Positions 1 through 6,213 are shown, counted from the first letter of the stretch. The stretch is 11,158 nt of DNA from Syntrophomonas sp. UBA1368 (GCA_002305965.1 DBRM01000057.1:1900-13057); one strand, 5' to 3'. Notes: generated by a model from the letters alone, not told the origin. Numbers and translations are program-made.

Positions 1-680
1 GCATTAGGCATGCCACCGATCCCTATTTGAATACAGGAACCGTCTTCAACCATATCGGCGATATAGCGGCCGATAGCTTCATCCTTTTCATTTACCGGGA
101 TAGTCGGCAGCTCCACTAAAGGAATGGTGTTTTCGACGATCGCATCAACTTCGCTGATATGGATTTGATTCGTACCCCAGGTACGAGGCATGTTTTCATT
201 TACTTCCAGTACCACATGGCGTATGCCTTCGTTTTTGCTGGTTTCCCAGCCCCAGTCACAGTTTGTACCGGTGCTGAAAAAACCATGTTTATCCATTGGG
301 GCGACGACCATGCCTACAATATCACATTGCCGGCAAGAATTTACCATGTCCACCGACTCGCCTAATCTGACAGGGGTATAAGTAAATAGCCCCCGGCCGA
401 CGAAATCGCGCACGACTGGGCCGACAAATCCGCTGTCGATTACCACCTTGCCTAGAAGATCGGGATGGTAAAGATCAAACCATCTAACGTCCACACCGCT
501 GACAAAATTAATATCAGTGAGATTTTCTTCGGCTTTTATTCTTTGAGCAACAGCATTGATCAAGGCCAGAGGCTGGCCGTTGGATAACGGAGAAACTACC
601 ATATCACCTGATTTGACAAGTTTTGCAGCTTCTTCAGCTGAAGTCAGTTTTTGTTTATACATCTCCTGCCATCTTTGCAT
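1..680 (-). CDS. Acetyl-CoA hydrolase/transferase family CoA-transferase (N-terminal half, cut by window edge)
   Basis: Translating the minus strand from the ATG at 680-678 gives 226 codons without a stop up to the left edge, so the gene is partial at its 3' end. The protein begins MQRWQEMYKQKLTSAEEA and carries the family landmarks: an early helix with SAEEAA, then CDIVGMVVAPMDKHGFFS (about residues 121-138), a segment of the VLEVNENMP type, and the glycine loop GIGGMPNA at the very end (219-226). These match the complete paralogue at 6422-7765 (SAEEAVKVI, CRVCPMDEHGYFNLG, VEVNKHMP, GIGGMPGAVG). The catalytic glutamate of this family lies about 20 residues past the loop and is therefore outside the window. 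The family moves CoA between short-chain acids such as acetate, butyrate or 4-hydroxybutyrate; the substrate cannot be read from this half. A GGGGGAG ribosome binding site (691-685) precedes the start. The gene diverges from the Rrf2 operon. Confidence 0.9.
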   Translation of the reverse strand, partial: MQRWQEMYKQKLTSAEEAAKLVKSGDMVVSPLSNGQPLALINAVAQRIKAEENLTDINFVSGVDVRWFDLYHPDLLGKVVIDSGFVGPVVRDFVGRGLFTYTPVRLGESVDMVNSCRQCDIVGMVVAPMDKHGFFSTGTNCDWGWETSKNEGIRHVVLEVNENMPRTWGTNQIHISEVDAIVENTIPLVELPTIPVNEKDEAIGRYIADMVEDGSCIQIGIGGMPN

Positions 681-721
681 TTATTAACTCCCCCTTTTTA
701 AATTAATAAAAAACCTACAAC

Positions 722-733
722 TCACCTCCTTTT
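722..733 (-). promoter_or_regulatory. Strong Shine-Dalgarno sequence with no reading frame behind it
   Basis: The minus strand reads AAAAGGAGGTGA, of which AAAGGAGGTGA is essentially a full complement of the 16S rRNA 3' end. It sits about 41 bases upstream of the CoA-transferase start, which has its own GGGGGAG site. The nearest initiation triplet (TTG) is followed at once by TAG. It may be a ribosome standby site or a leftover; nothing in the sequence decides between them. Confidence 0.45.
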
Positions 734-771
734 GTAATGAACAAGACAAAAAGAAGATAAATATTCAGAAA

Positions 772-780
772 ATTATAACA
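772..780 (-). promoter_or_regulatory. Extended -10 promoter for the CoA-transferase
   Basis: Read on the minus strand the bases are TGTTATAAT, a TGn extension followed by a consensus TATAAT. The -35 position (795-800, ATCTTG) is poor, which is tolerated in extended -10 promoters. Transcription would start near 765 and leave a leader of about 85 nucleotides. Confidence 0.45.
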
Positions 781-907
781 ATTAAATTATATAACAAGAT
801 GTGAACAATTTGTTGGTGTAAAATTAAATTTAATAGAAAGATATTAAAATATATGTTCATGATCTTTTGAAAAGAAAATAATTAGGAAAATTTACATTAC
901 TATTTTA

Positions 908-936
908 TTGACAGGCAAAAGGAATTTAAATATATT
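908..936 (+). promoter_or_regulatory. Sigma-A type promoter of the Rrf2 operon
   Basis: A perfect -35 TTGACA (908-913) is followed after exactly 17 bases by TATATT (931-936). Transcription would start near 943, about 50 nucleotides before the regulator's start codon. A regulator bound here, such as the Rrf2 protein itself, could control the whole four-gene operon; no IscR-type consensus site is evident by eye. Confidence 0.75.
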
Positions 937-994
937 AATGATAAATGGGATGAATTTAGTCACCATTGGAAAACATAAGCAGGGGGATCATTCA

Positions 995-1402
995 TTGCAA
1001 ATAACCAGACAATCAGAATATGCGATTCGCACGCTGGTAGAAATGGCGAAACACGCTGCGGATGAAACATTATCAACCCAGGCTATTGCCTTGCGTCAGG
1101 AAATTCCAGCTGATTTTCTAAAGAAGACTGTTAAACTTTTAATCCTGGCCAGATTGGTCACTACGCAGCGGGGGATCAACGGCGGATTAAGGCTCGCACG
1201 TCCTGCGGAAGAAATTTCTCTGCTGGATATCATCACTGCCGTTGATGGTCCAATTGCATTAAATGTGTGTCTTGCGGAGGGAAACAATTGTAAGAATCAA
1301 AACTCCTGCAGCATTTCTGCAGCGTTGGCCAAGGCGCAGGATGCAATGGTAAATGAGCTGGCAAAGATCAGTTTGGCATCGCTGGCAAAAGCAAACGAAT
1401 AG
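995..1402 (+). CDS. Rrf2/IscR family transcriptional regulator, probable Fe-S sensor
   Basis: This is a 135-residue protein of typical Rrf2 length. It opens with the family's MQITRQSEYAIRTLVEMA, followed by a winged helix-turn-helix (about 25-70) with the wing RGINGGLRLAR (59-69). Three cysteines, C92, C99 and C105, lie in NVCLAEGNNCKNQNSC; IscR has its [2Fe-2S] ligands at nearly the same places (C92, C98, C104), so cluster binding is likely though inferred. I chose the TTG at 995-997 because AGGGGG (981-986) sits 8 bases upstream and the product then begins at the conserved N-terminus. The earlier in-frame TTG at 908 is the -35 box of the promoter. The gene leads an operon with cupin, CGGC and ferredoxin-like genes, which suggests autoregulation in response to iron-sulfur, oxygen or nitrosative state. 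Confidence 0.9.
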   Translation: MQITRQSEYAIRTLVEMAKHAADETLSTQAIALRQEIPADFLKKTVKLLILARLVTTQRGINGGLRLARPAEEISLLDIITAVDGPIALNVCLAEGNNCKNQNSCSISAALAKAQDAMVNELAKISLASLAKANE

Positions 1403-1430
1403 CAACATGTATTAATAATATGGGAGGTAT

Positions 1431-1766
1431 ATGAAAATGGAATTGAAAAAGCTATTAATAACGGAAAAACAAAATTTGGTTGATCTGGTCGATTATCAAA
1501 AGGATTCTGTGGTCAGTAAAACCCTGGTAAACAAACCTGCCGGTACCATCACTTTGTTTGCCTTTGATGAAGGGCAGAGTCTGAGTGAGCATACAGCCCC
1601 TTTCGATGCACTGGTATATGTGATGGATGGTGAAGGTGAAGTCATCATTGACGGTAAATCAAATCAATTACTGGCGGGTGAAATTATACTGATGCCAGCC
1701 AATGTCCCTCATGCAGTCAAAGCACTGCAAAAATTTAAAATGATGCTCATTATGGTAAAGTCATAA
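1431..1766 (+). CDS. Small single-domain cupin protein
   Basis: The product is 111 residues with one cupin barrel. Cupin motif 1 runs from G48 (GQSLSEHTAPFDALVYVMDG), and motif 2 is GEIILMPANVPHAVKA (83-98). Visible candidate metal ligands are H54 and H94; the second histidine of the classical HxH pair is replaced (H54-T-A56), so metal binding may be weak or altered. Small cupins of this type are common in anaerobic Firmicutes, mostly without known function. The gene lies 28 bases after the Rrf2 stop and 21 bases before the CGGC gene, so it is in the operon. GGGAGG (1422-1427) is only 3 bases from the ATG at 1431 but 9 from the in-frame ATG at 1437, so translation may start at 1437 (109 residues). 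No enzymatic role is assigned. Confidence 0.85.
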   Translation: MKMELKKLLITEKQNLVDLVDYQKDSVVSKTLVNKPAGTITLFAFDEGQSLSEHTAPFDALVYVMDGEGEVIIDGKSNQLLAGEIILMPANVPHAVKALQKFKMMLIMVKS

Positions 1767-1787
1767 GGATAATGGGGAAGATTGCAG

Positions 1788-2156
1788 ATGAAATGGAGTC
1801 AGGAAGCATTGAATGAAGAAAAACCAGGAAAAGAAAAAATCGCTGTGGTGCGATGTGAGACAGTAGCAGAAGTTTGTCCCGGAGCAGCTTGTTTTAAAGC
1901 ATTCAACAAAAAGAAGCGCCATTTTCAAAAATATCCGGAGGATGCAGAGCTGATCGGATTTATTACCTGCGGAGGATGTCCGGGCAGAAGAGTCTCCCGT
2001 TTGGTTGACAGCCTGATCAAACATGGATTAACTACGGTGCATCTTTCTTCCTGTATGTTATTGGATGGAGATTATCCTCCCTGTCCGCATGTTGAGGAAA
2101 TCAGAAAATCAATTGCAGCAAAAGGTATAAAAGTAGTCGATGGAACGCACCATTAA
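1788..2156 (+). CDS. CGGC domain-containing cysteine-rich protein
   Basis: The 122-residue product has the landmarks of the CGGC family: IAVVRC near the N-terminus (18-23), VCPGAACF (29-36), the signature TCGGCPGRR (60-68), LSSCML (87-92) and a PPCPH motif (97-101). Its seven cysteines are C23, C30, C35, C61, C64, C89 and C99. The arrangement suggests metal or Fe-S binding, but the family's biochemical role is not established. I start at the ATG at 1788 because GGGGAAG (1774-1780) is 7 bases upstream; a TTG at 1782 is in frame but too close to that site. The gene lies between the cupin and the ferredoxin-like gene with gaps of 21 and 19 bases, so it should be co-transcribed with both. The cytoplasm is expected, since no signal or membrane segment is seen. 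Confidence 0.88.
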   Translation: MKWSQEALNEEKPGKEKIAVVRCETVAEVCPGAACFKAFNKKKRHFQKYPEDAELIGFITCGGCPGRRVSRLVDSLIKHGLTTVHLSSCMLLDGDYPPCPHVEEIRKSIAAKGIKVVDGTHH

Positions 2157-2175
2157 ACAGGAGGAGCGAAAGAGA

Positions 2176-2562
2176 ATGTCAAGACGAACTGTGGTAAAAA
2201 TAGATGAAGAATTATGCAATGGCTGCGGAGCCTGTATCAGTCCATGTGCTGAAGGGGCTCTGGAGATCATTGATGGGAAAGCCCGGGTGATCAAAGATGA
2301 ACTATGTGATGGCGCAGGATTTTGTTTAGGAATATGCCCGGTAGGGGCTCTTTCATTGGAAAGCCGCGAAGCAGACGCATTCTCAGAGCAGGCTGTAAAA
2401 ATACGTCGTTTGGAAAGCCAAAGCTCAGGCACAAGTTATATCGCCCAGCACTGCATGTCCTGTAATGCTTCGGAAGACGAGAGATATCTGTTGCCGGTCA
2501 AATATAAAGGTGGGGCTCTTTGGTGCTGTACCCGCTGTTTGCCTGGTTTGATCCACGGGTGA
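2176..2562 (+). CDS. Ferredoxin-like 4Fe-4S protein with C-terminal cysteine motif
   Basis: The 128-residue protein has two ferredoxin motifs. The first is complete (C14, C17, C20, C24 in CNGCGACISPC). The second, CDGAGFCLGICP (C44, C50, C54), has A47 where the second cysteine should be, so it offers three cysteines and may hold a [3Fe-4S] or differently ligated cluster. After a linker, HCMSC (92-96) and CCTRC (117-121) form a possible zinc-ribbon-like or third metal site. The ATG at 2176 is preceded by AGGAGG (2159-2164), an 11-base spacing; the upstream in-frame ATG at 2140 lies inside the CGGC gene and has no such site. It is the last clear gene of the Rrf2 operon. It likely carries electrons or senses redox state in the cytoplasm; the partner is unknown. 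An open frame continues in +1 past the stop (see 2552-2794). Confidence 0.88.
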   Translation: MSRRTVVKIDEELCNGCGACISPCAEGALEIIDGKARVIKDELCDGAGFCLGICPVGALSLESREADAFSEQAVKIRRLESQSSGTSYIAQHCMSCNASEDERYLLPVKYKGGALWCCTRCLPGLIHG

Positions 2563-2794
2563 TCCCGAGCAGGAAAATATAAATGCAATAGTTTCACTGC
2601 AAAACCTGGACCATTGGATGAAGGGCACATATCAACTCAGGACCAATTCCCCGGAGCACTTTGCAGGCCGGCTGCTGCGAAATAGGCTGCCATTATTTTT
2701 CAAAGCGAGAGAGCTTGATTTTTACTATAATTCATTATATAATTTAGTTACGGTAGCGGAGATAGTGAAGTTCCAATACTTTAGTCCAATTTAA
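2552..2794 (+). pseudogene. Unrecognised ORF remnant in +1 frame after the ferredoxin, interrupted by a MITE-like element
   Basis: The frame is open from a stop at 2549-2551 to TAA at 2792-2794 and overlaps the ferredoxin's last codons. Its product looks protein-like, with stretches such as SPEHFAGRLLRNRLPLFFKA and RELDFYYNSLYNLV. No ATG, GTG or TTG with a ribosome binding site is present; the first ATG is at 2618 without one. The last 15 residues or so come from inserted DNA: removing 2751-2949 makes the ORF read ...LYNLVNMI and stop at 2960, one base before the terminator stem. It could be a frameshifted C-terminal extension of the ferredoxin (about 77 extra residues as it now reads), a separate decayed gene, or a frame reached by +1 slippage at GGG-TGA. 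I do not recognise the family. Confidence 0.4.
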
Positions 2795-2946
2795 ATAAAA
2801 AATCCAAGGTATTTAACTCTTAGGTCCGTTTAACCGAAAAACCAAAATAAAAAGGGTCCCGAACAAGGTGAAATTTCAGGTAGTTTGTTCATTCACAAGA
2901 AGAGAGGTAATCTTAATTTCAGAATCAGTGAAGATCTCCGCTACCG
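2751..2946. mobile_element. MITE-like element, 196 bp, 13-bp terminal inverted repeats
   Basis: The left end CGGTAGCGGAGAT (2751-2763) is the exact reverse complement of the right end ATCTCCGCTACCG (2934-2946). Both sides are flanked by TTA (2748-2750 and 2947-2949), as a 3-bp target duplication would be. The interior is AT-rich with no ORF of note and no transposase, which fits a non-autonomous element. Removing the element plus one TTA joins the upstream reading frame to AAT ATG ATT TAA, a stop immediately before the terminator. I cannot name the parent insertion sequence. Confidence 0.5.
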
Positions 2947-2958
2947 TTAATATGATTT

Positions 2959-2997
2959 AAAATATCCTCAACGCTTTGATGTTGAGGATATTTTTTT
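2959..2997 (+). terminator. Rho-independent terminator of the Rrf2 operon
   Basis: AATATCCTCAAC (2961-2972) pairs perfectly with GTTGAGGATATT (2981-2992) around an 8-base loop, and a run of T continues to 2997. The stem can be extended by A-T pairs into the flanks. It closes the operon just before the next gene at 3031. Confidence 0.88.
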
Positions 2998-3004
2998 GTA
3001 TTAT
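2976..3004 (+). promoter_or_regulatory. Candidate promoter of the dehydrogenase, overlapping the terminator
   Basis: TTGATG (2976-2981) and TATTAT (2999-3004) are separated by 17 bases. The -35 box begins in the terminator loop and the spacer is the right stem arm plus the T-run. Transcription would begin near 3011, giving a leader of about 20 bases that includes the AAGGAG site. No better promoter fits in the 30 bases between terminator and gene. Confidence 0.45.
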
Positions 3005-3030
3005 TTATGAAAAGACAAGGAGTAAAGTAC

Positions 3031-3792
3031 ATGCCAGTTCCTTCAGCCTTACAAGGCAAAGTCTGTCTGGTGACCGGAGCCAGCCGCGGCATAGGCAGGG
3101 CAATTGCTGCTGCAGCAGCTGCGCAGGGAGCGAAGGTAGCAATAAACTATTGCTCTTCCGAATTACAAGCCCGGCTATTTACTGAAGAGCTGCAGGGAAA
3201 AGGGTATCATGCTGCCGCTTTTAAAGCTGATATCAGTTCAGAACGGCAGGTGGATGACATGTTCAGGGGAATTGAATCCTTATGGGGGAAAATCGATTTC
3301 CTGGTAAACAACGCTGGAATCTCTTACAAAGCGCTGATAACTGATTCTACAGCGGCTGAATGGGATAAAGTAATGGGTATCAATCTAAAAGGGCCTTTTC
3401 TTTGCTCCAAAAGAGCGCTGCCCAATATGATCTCTGCCCGGTATGGCCGCATTATTAATATTACTTCCATTTGGGGAGTAAACGGTGCTTCCTGTGAATC
3501 GATTTATGCTGCCTCCAAAGGAGGGCTTATCGCCTTTACCAAGTCGCTAGCCAGAGAAGTGGGACCCTCTGGCGTACTGGTCAATGCAGTAGCTCCGGGC
3601 CCGATCGTAACTGATATGTTAAGTCAGGAACTTGATGATGAAGAAAGAAGAGAATTGACCGGGCAAATACCTCTTAACAGGTTAGGTACTCCGGAAGAAA
3701 TCGCAGCTGTGTGTGTTTTCTTGCTTTCAGAACAGGCATCATATATCAACGGTCAGGTTATTACCGTCGATGGAGGGTGGCTGCCGAATTAA
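3031..3792 (+). CDS. Short-chain dehydrogenase/reductase (FabG-like)
   Basis: This is a 253-residue classical SDR of normal length. The cofactor loop is TGASRGIG (15-22), followed by D68, NNAG (93-96), N118, catalytic S146 in INITS, Y159 and K163 in YAASK, and the PG of APGPIVTDM (189-196). The fold and length fit 3-oxoacyl-ACP or acetoacetyl-CoA reductases and sugar or polyol dehydrogenases; the substrate cannot be told from sequence. The arginine in the GASRG loop and the NY-CSS segment after the second strand, without an acidic residue at its end, would favour NADP(H), which is inference. I start at the ATG at 3031, with AAGGAG (3017-3022) 8 bases upstream, not at the ATG at 3007. The gene follows a terminator directly and appears to have its own promoter. 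The CPBP-like membrane protein begins 38 bases after its stop and is probably co-transcribed. Confidence 0.9.
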   Translation: MPVPSALQGKVCLVTGASRGIGRAIAAAAAAQGAKVAINYCSSELQARLFTEELQGKGYHAAAFKADISSERQVDDMFRGIESLWGKIDFLVNNAGISYKALITDSTAAEWDKVMGINLKGPFLCSKRALPNMISARYGRIINITSIWGVNGASCESIYAASKGGLIAFTKSLAREVGPSGVLVNAVAPGPIVTDMLSQELDDEERRELTGQIPLNRLGTPEEIAAVCVFLLSEQASYINGQVITVDGGWLPN

Positions 3793-3829
3793 AAGCTTAT
3801 TATAAGTATAATTGGGGGAGGGAAAATCC

Positions 3830-4624
3830 GTGACTTTTTATACACCATTGGCATTATTGTTATTAGGTATAGGTTGCTTATGTCTGTTGGCAGCCATTCC
3901 GCAAATGGTCAAGGGGATTGAAAAAACGCTGACCAAAGCGGAAATGCCAATACCACCCAGAAAGATTCTCATATCCGGTATAGCCATCCAAAATGTGTTT
4001 ATGCTGATCATTGCTGCAGCGATGGGAACCTTGCTGGCGCCGGCAGCAGGCCTTGGAGCACCGTTGTTGGAAGCGATTTTGACTGGCGGGCCGTTATGGT
4101 CAAGTATAAAACCGCAGTTACTTCCAGGGCTGGTGGGGGGCCTGATTAGTGCTTTGGTCTTTATTCCCGCATATTATACATATTTTTTACGGCATCTTGA
4201 TTTACAGACATTATGGGCGGTTGATAATCAACGGCTTAACTTGAATCTGGGCGGGCGGCTTTTATATAACGGTATCATTGAAGAAATTATAGCTCGCTGG
4301 GGTCTGATGACCTTGTTTCTATGGCTGGGCAGTTTATTACCGGGGGATACCGGCATGCTTATAATTTGGCTGGCGATTCTTTTTAGCGGTGCAGGGCTGG
4401 CGGCACTCTATCTGCCTGATTTTTATGCGGCAGGCAGCCTTAAAAGCAGGTGCTTTTTTACTTTTATTGGTTTTATGTATCTTTGGAATGCCGTTATATT
4501 TGGATGGCTGTTCTGGCAATACGGTTTGGAATCAGCAATCATTGCCCATATGATCTACCTTTTGATCTGGTACCCCTATGATATGCGGCTGAATATAGCC
4601 AAAAAAATGGAGGCAAATGGTTAA
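3830..4624 (+). CDS. CPBP-like integral membrane protein, probably catalytically impaired
   Basis: The product has 264 residues and is very hydrophobic, with about six to eight membrane segments (for example 5-24, 48-72, 98-118, 157-170, 174-195, 208-229 and 233-249). It shows two of the three motifs of the CPBP (Abi/Rce1-like) membrane metalloprotease family: EEIIAR (151-156) for EExxxR, and H240 in ESAIIAHMIYLLIW for the third motif. The second motif, FxxxH, reads F185-SGA-G189, so the expected histidine is a glycine. The C-terminal YGLESAIIAH segment is typical of the family. Either the protein has lost protease activity or it uses other ligands. The GTG at 3830 has GGGGGAGGG (3814-3822) 7 bases upstream; the in-frame TTG at 3812 overlaps that site. 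It probably forms an operon with the dehydrogenase. The substrate is unknown. Confidence 0.75.
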   Translation: MTFYTPLALLLLGIGCLCLLAAIPQMVKGIEKTLTKAEMPIPPRKILISGIAIQNVFMLIIAAAMGTLLAPAAGLGAPLLEAILTGGPLWSSIKPQLLPGLVGGLISALVFIPAYYTYFLRHLDLQTLWAVDNQRLNLNLGGRLLYNGIIEEIIARWGLMTLFLWLGSLLPGDTGMLIIWLAILFSGAGLAALYLPDFYAAGSLKSRCFFTFIGFMYLWNAVIFGWLFWQYGLESAIIAHMIYLLIWYPYDMRLNIAKKMEANG

Positions 4625-4675
4625 AACAGGCAAGATTTCTCCTATAACAGATTGACCGTGCTGCAGGGTAAATTT

Positions 4676-6157
4676 CTAAATGGCCTGGTTCTGTAAAGAC
4701 TCTTCCACTGCTTCCACGGACCGGTCAGGCAGTTTATCTGATGATTGGCTGCCGCTGTTAAGAAGCTTCCGTTCAATGATAAAATTATGCGTGGCGGGAA
4801 CATACTTGATAAGGTCCAACGCAGTTGCCTTTTCTCCTGGTTTTATATAGAGGATAATAGCGGAGTAAGAAGTTTCTCCTTCGGAATATAGACCGCGGAT
4901 TCCTGCAGCTCCAGTAGTACCGGGGTTAATGATTACGGAGTGATCACTGACCAAAACTTTCTGACGATGGGTATGACCAGTAACGATTAGCGGAAATCTA
5001 TTTCTCAATTGCTGGGCAGCGGCAGAATCATGTACCACGACTATATCGGGGTTCAGTTCAGCCTGGGATTTGATACTTTCAACCTGATGCCGCCGCAGCA
5101 AAGTCTCATTTTGCAGGGCCTCTTCCTTGACAACATTTTTGGTGGACAAGGGGTCGGGGGAACCTAAGATTTTAAGTCCGGCTATTTCCGTGATATTTCC
5201 TTCCAGGATTATTCCTTGAGGCATTCCTTTGATTGCTTCCATTATTTCCGGTGTATCATGGTTCCCGGGACAGAAGAGATAGGGTACCTCAATTGTATTT
5301 AATTCCTGTACAAAGGAAGCTTCTATTGAAGAACCGAAATCCGTCAAATCTCCGGTATCAATGATCAGGTCAACCGCAAAGGCGTCGGTAATACTGCTGA
5401 TAAGCTCGATGCCCACCGGGTTAGAATGCAAGTCCCCCACCAGCAAAATCTTTTTAGTGGAATTCCCGCTTTTGGAGGGGGCAAGCGCTGCCAGGCCATT
5501 GGTACTGGAGAATAAGTCTTCAATATTGTTTACCATAAGTCTGGTTTGGGATTGTATCTCATCAAGTTTTTGCAGCAAGTTATCCGGTTCAGGGAAAACG
5601 CTGGCAGCAAGTGATAGAACTCCATTTACTTCAGGTTGGGCAAAAGCATTCAAGTCATAGCTTTCAGATAAACTGAAGAGGAAAATACCAGAGGCCAATA
5701 ACCCGGTCAGAGCACCTGCCAGGATCATTTTCGGTCGGTAACGCCATATAAGAAGAATCGCTGCCGCTGCTCCCAGCATGGCCAGATATATCTGCCGGAG
5801 CAGGAAAGGCCTTATTAATCCTTTAAAATCAGTTTGAAGATCATTCCATACAGTTTTTTCAGTATCTGTGCGAAACAAGCTGCTGGCCAAATCAGTTTCG
5901 ATGTTTTGAAGGGTAATTTGAATTGTTACCGGAAGCTTATGGGTATTAGCGGAAATATTACCCAGGGGAGGGAACTCCAAAACCGTTTTTCCGCTCCAGG
6001 CAGGCTGCAATGAAACCCGGAAGGATAAACCTTCAACCGTATAAACAGCAGATCCAAAAAGCCATACGAATAATACAGCGCCTATTAGGGCTGCAATGGC
6101 CATGCCGAGAGGGCGGAAATGCATAAAGAAACGTAAACATGGTGCTGATCTTGCCAT
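4676..6157 (-). CDS. Membrane-anchored metallophosphoesterase
   Basis: This 493-residue protein has a calcineurin-like catalytic domain in its second half. Metal-binding motifs appear in order: GDLHSN (241-246, D242, H244), TGDLTD (268-273, D270), CPGNHD (296-301, N299, H300), VVVHD (H376) and GHTH (394-397, H395, H397), then NPGTTGA. Before it are three predicted membrane helices (about 17-39, 122-139, 143-162) with an 80-residue loop between the first two. The N-terminus (R-rich) and the RYRPK turn between helices 2 and 3 are positively charged, which places the loop and the catalytic domain outside the cytoplasm; this is inference. The ATG at 6157 has GGGAG 8 bases upstream. The gene converges on the CPBP gene with a 51-base gap and no obvious terminator. 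The substrate (phosphoester, nucleotide or lipid phosphate) is not determined. Confidence 0.88.
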   Translation of the reverse strand: MARSAPCLRFFMHFRPLGMAIAALIGAVLFVWLFGSAVYTVEGLSFRVSLQPAWSGKTVLEFPPLGNISANTHKLPVTIQITLQNIETDLASSLFRTDTEKTVWNDLQTDFKGLIRPFLLRQIYLAMLGAAAAILLIWRYRPKMILAGALTGLLASGIFLFSLSESYDLNAFAQPEVNGVLSLAASVFPEPDNLLQKLDEIQSQTRLMVNNIEDLFSSTNGLAALAPSKSGNSTKKILLVGDLHSNPVGIELISSITDAFAVDLIIDTGDLTDFGSSIEASFVQELNTIEVPYLFCPGNHDTPEIMEAIKGMPQGIILEGNITEIAGLKILGSPDPLSTKNVVKEEALQNETLLRRHQVESIKSQAELNPDIVVVHDSAAAQQLRNRFPLIVTGHTHRQKVLVSDHSVIINPGTTGAAGIRGLYSEGETSYSAIILYIKPGEKATALDLIKYVPATHNFIIERKLLNSGSQSSDKLPDRSVEAVEESLQNQAI

Positions 6158-6213
6158 TTTTTTACTCCCGCAAATCTATGTACAACTGCTGCAAAAACAC
6201 CAAGCTTGATATT

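Larger units (their letters stand above)
681..994. other. AT-rich divergent intergenic region
   Basis: About 314 bases separate the minus-strand CoA-transferase from the plus-strand Rrf2 regulator. The stretch is very AT-rich. It contains one promoter for each direction, an unused strong Shine-Dalgarno sequence on the minus strand (733-722), a 12-bp perfect palindrome ATTAAATTTAAT (823-834) and a small dyad TCTTTTGAAAAGA (863-875) just upstream of the Rrf2 -35 box. Either dyad could be an operator, but AT-rich DNA throws up such palindromes by chance. I see no coding sequence or RNA gene here. Confidence 0.6.

Noticed and set aside
159..381. Two overlapping small plus-strand ORFs
   Set aside because: They lie antisense inside the partial CoA-transferase, whose translation is open across the whole stretch and clearly homologous to the complete paralogue.
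1761..2024. Minus-strand ORF of 87 residues
   Set aside because: It is antisense to the CGGC gene and lacks a start signal or a recognisable domain.
4625..4675. Terminator between the convergent CPBP and metallophosphoesterase genes
   Set aside because: No stem with a T-run can be drawn in this 51-base gap.
5361..5660. 99-residue plus-strand ORF
   Set aside because: It is antisense to the conserved metallophosphoesterase domain and has no ribosome binding site or family resemblance.
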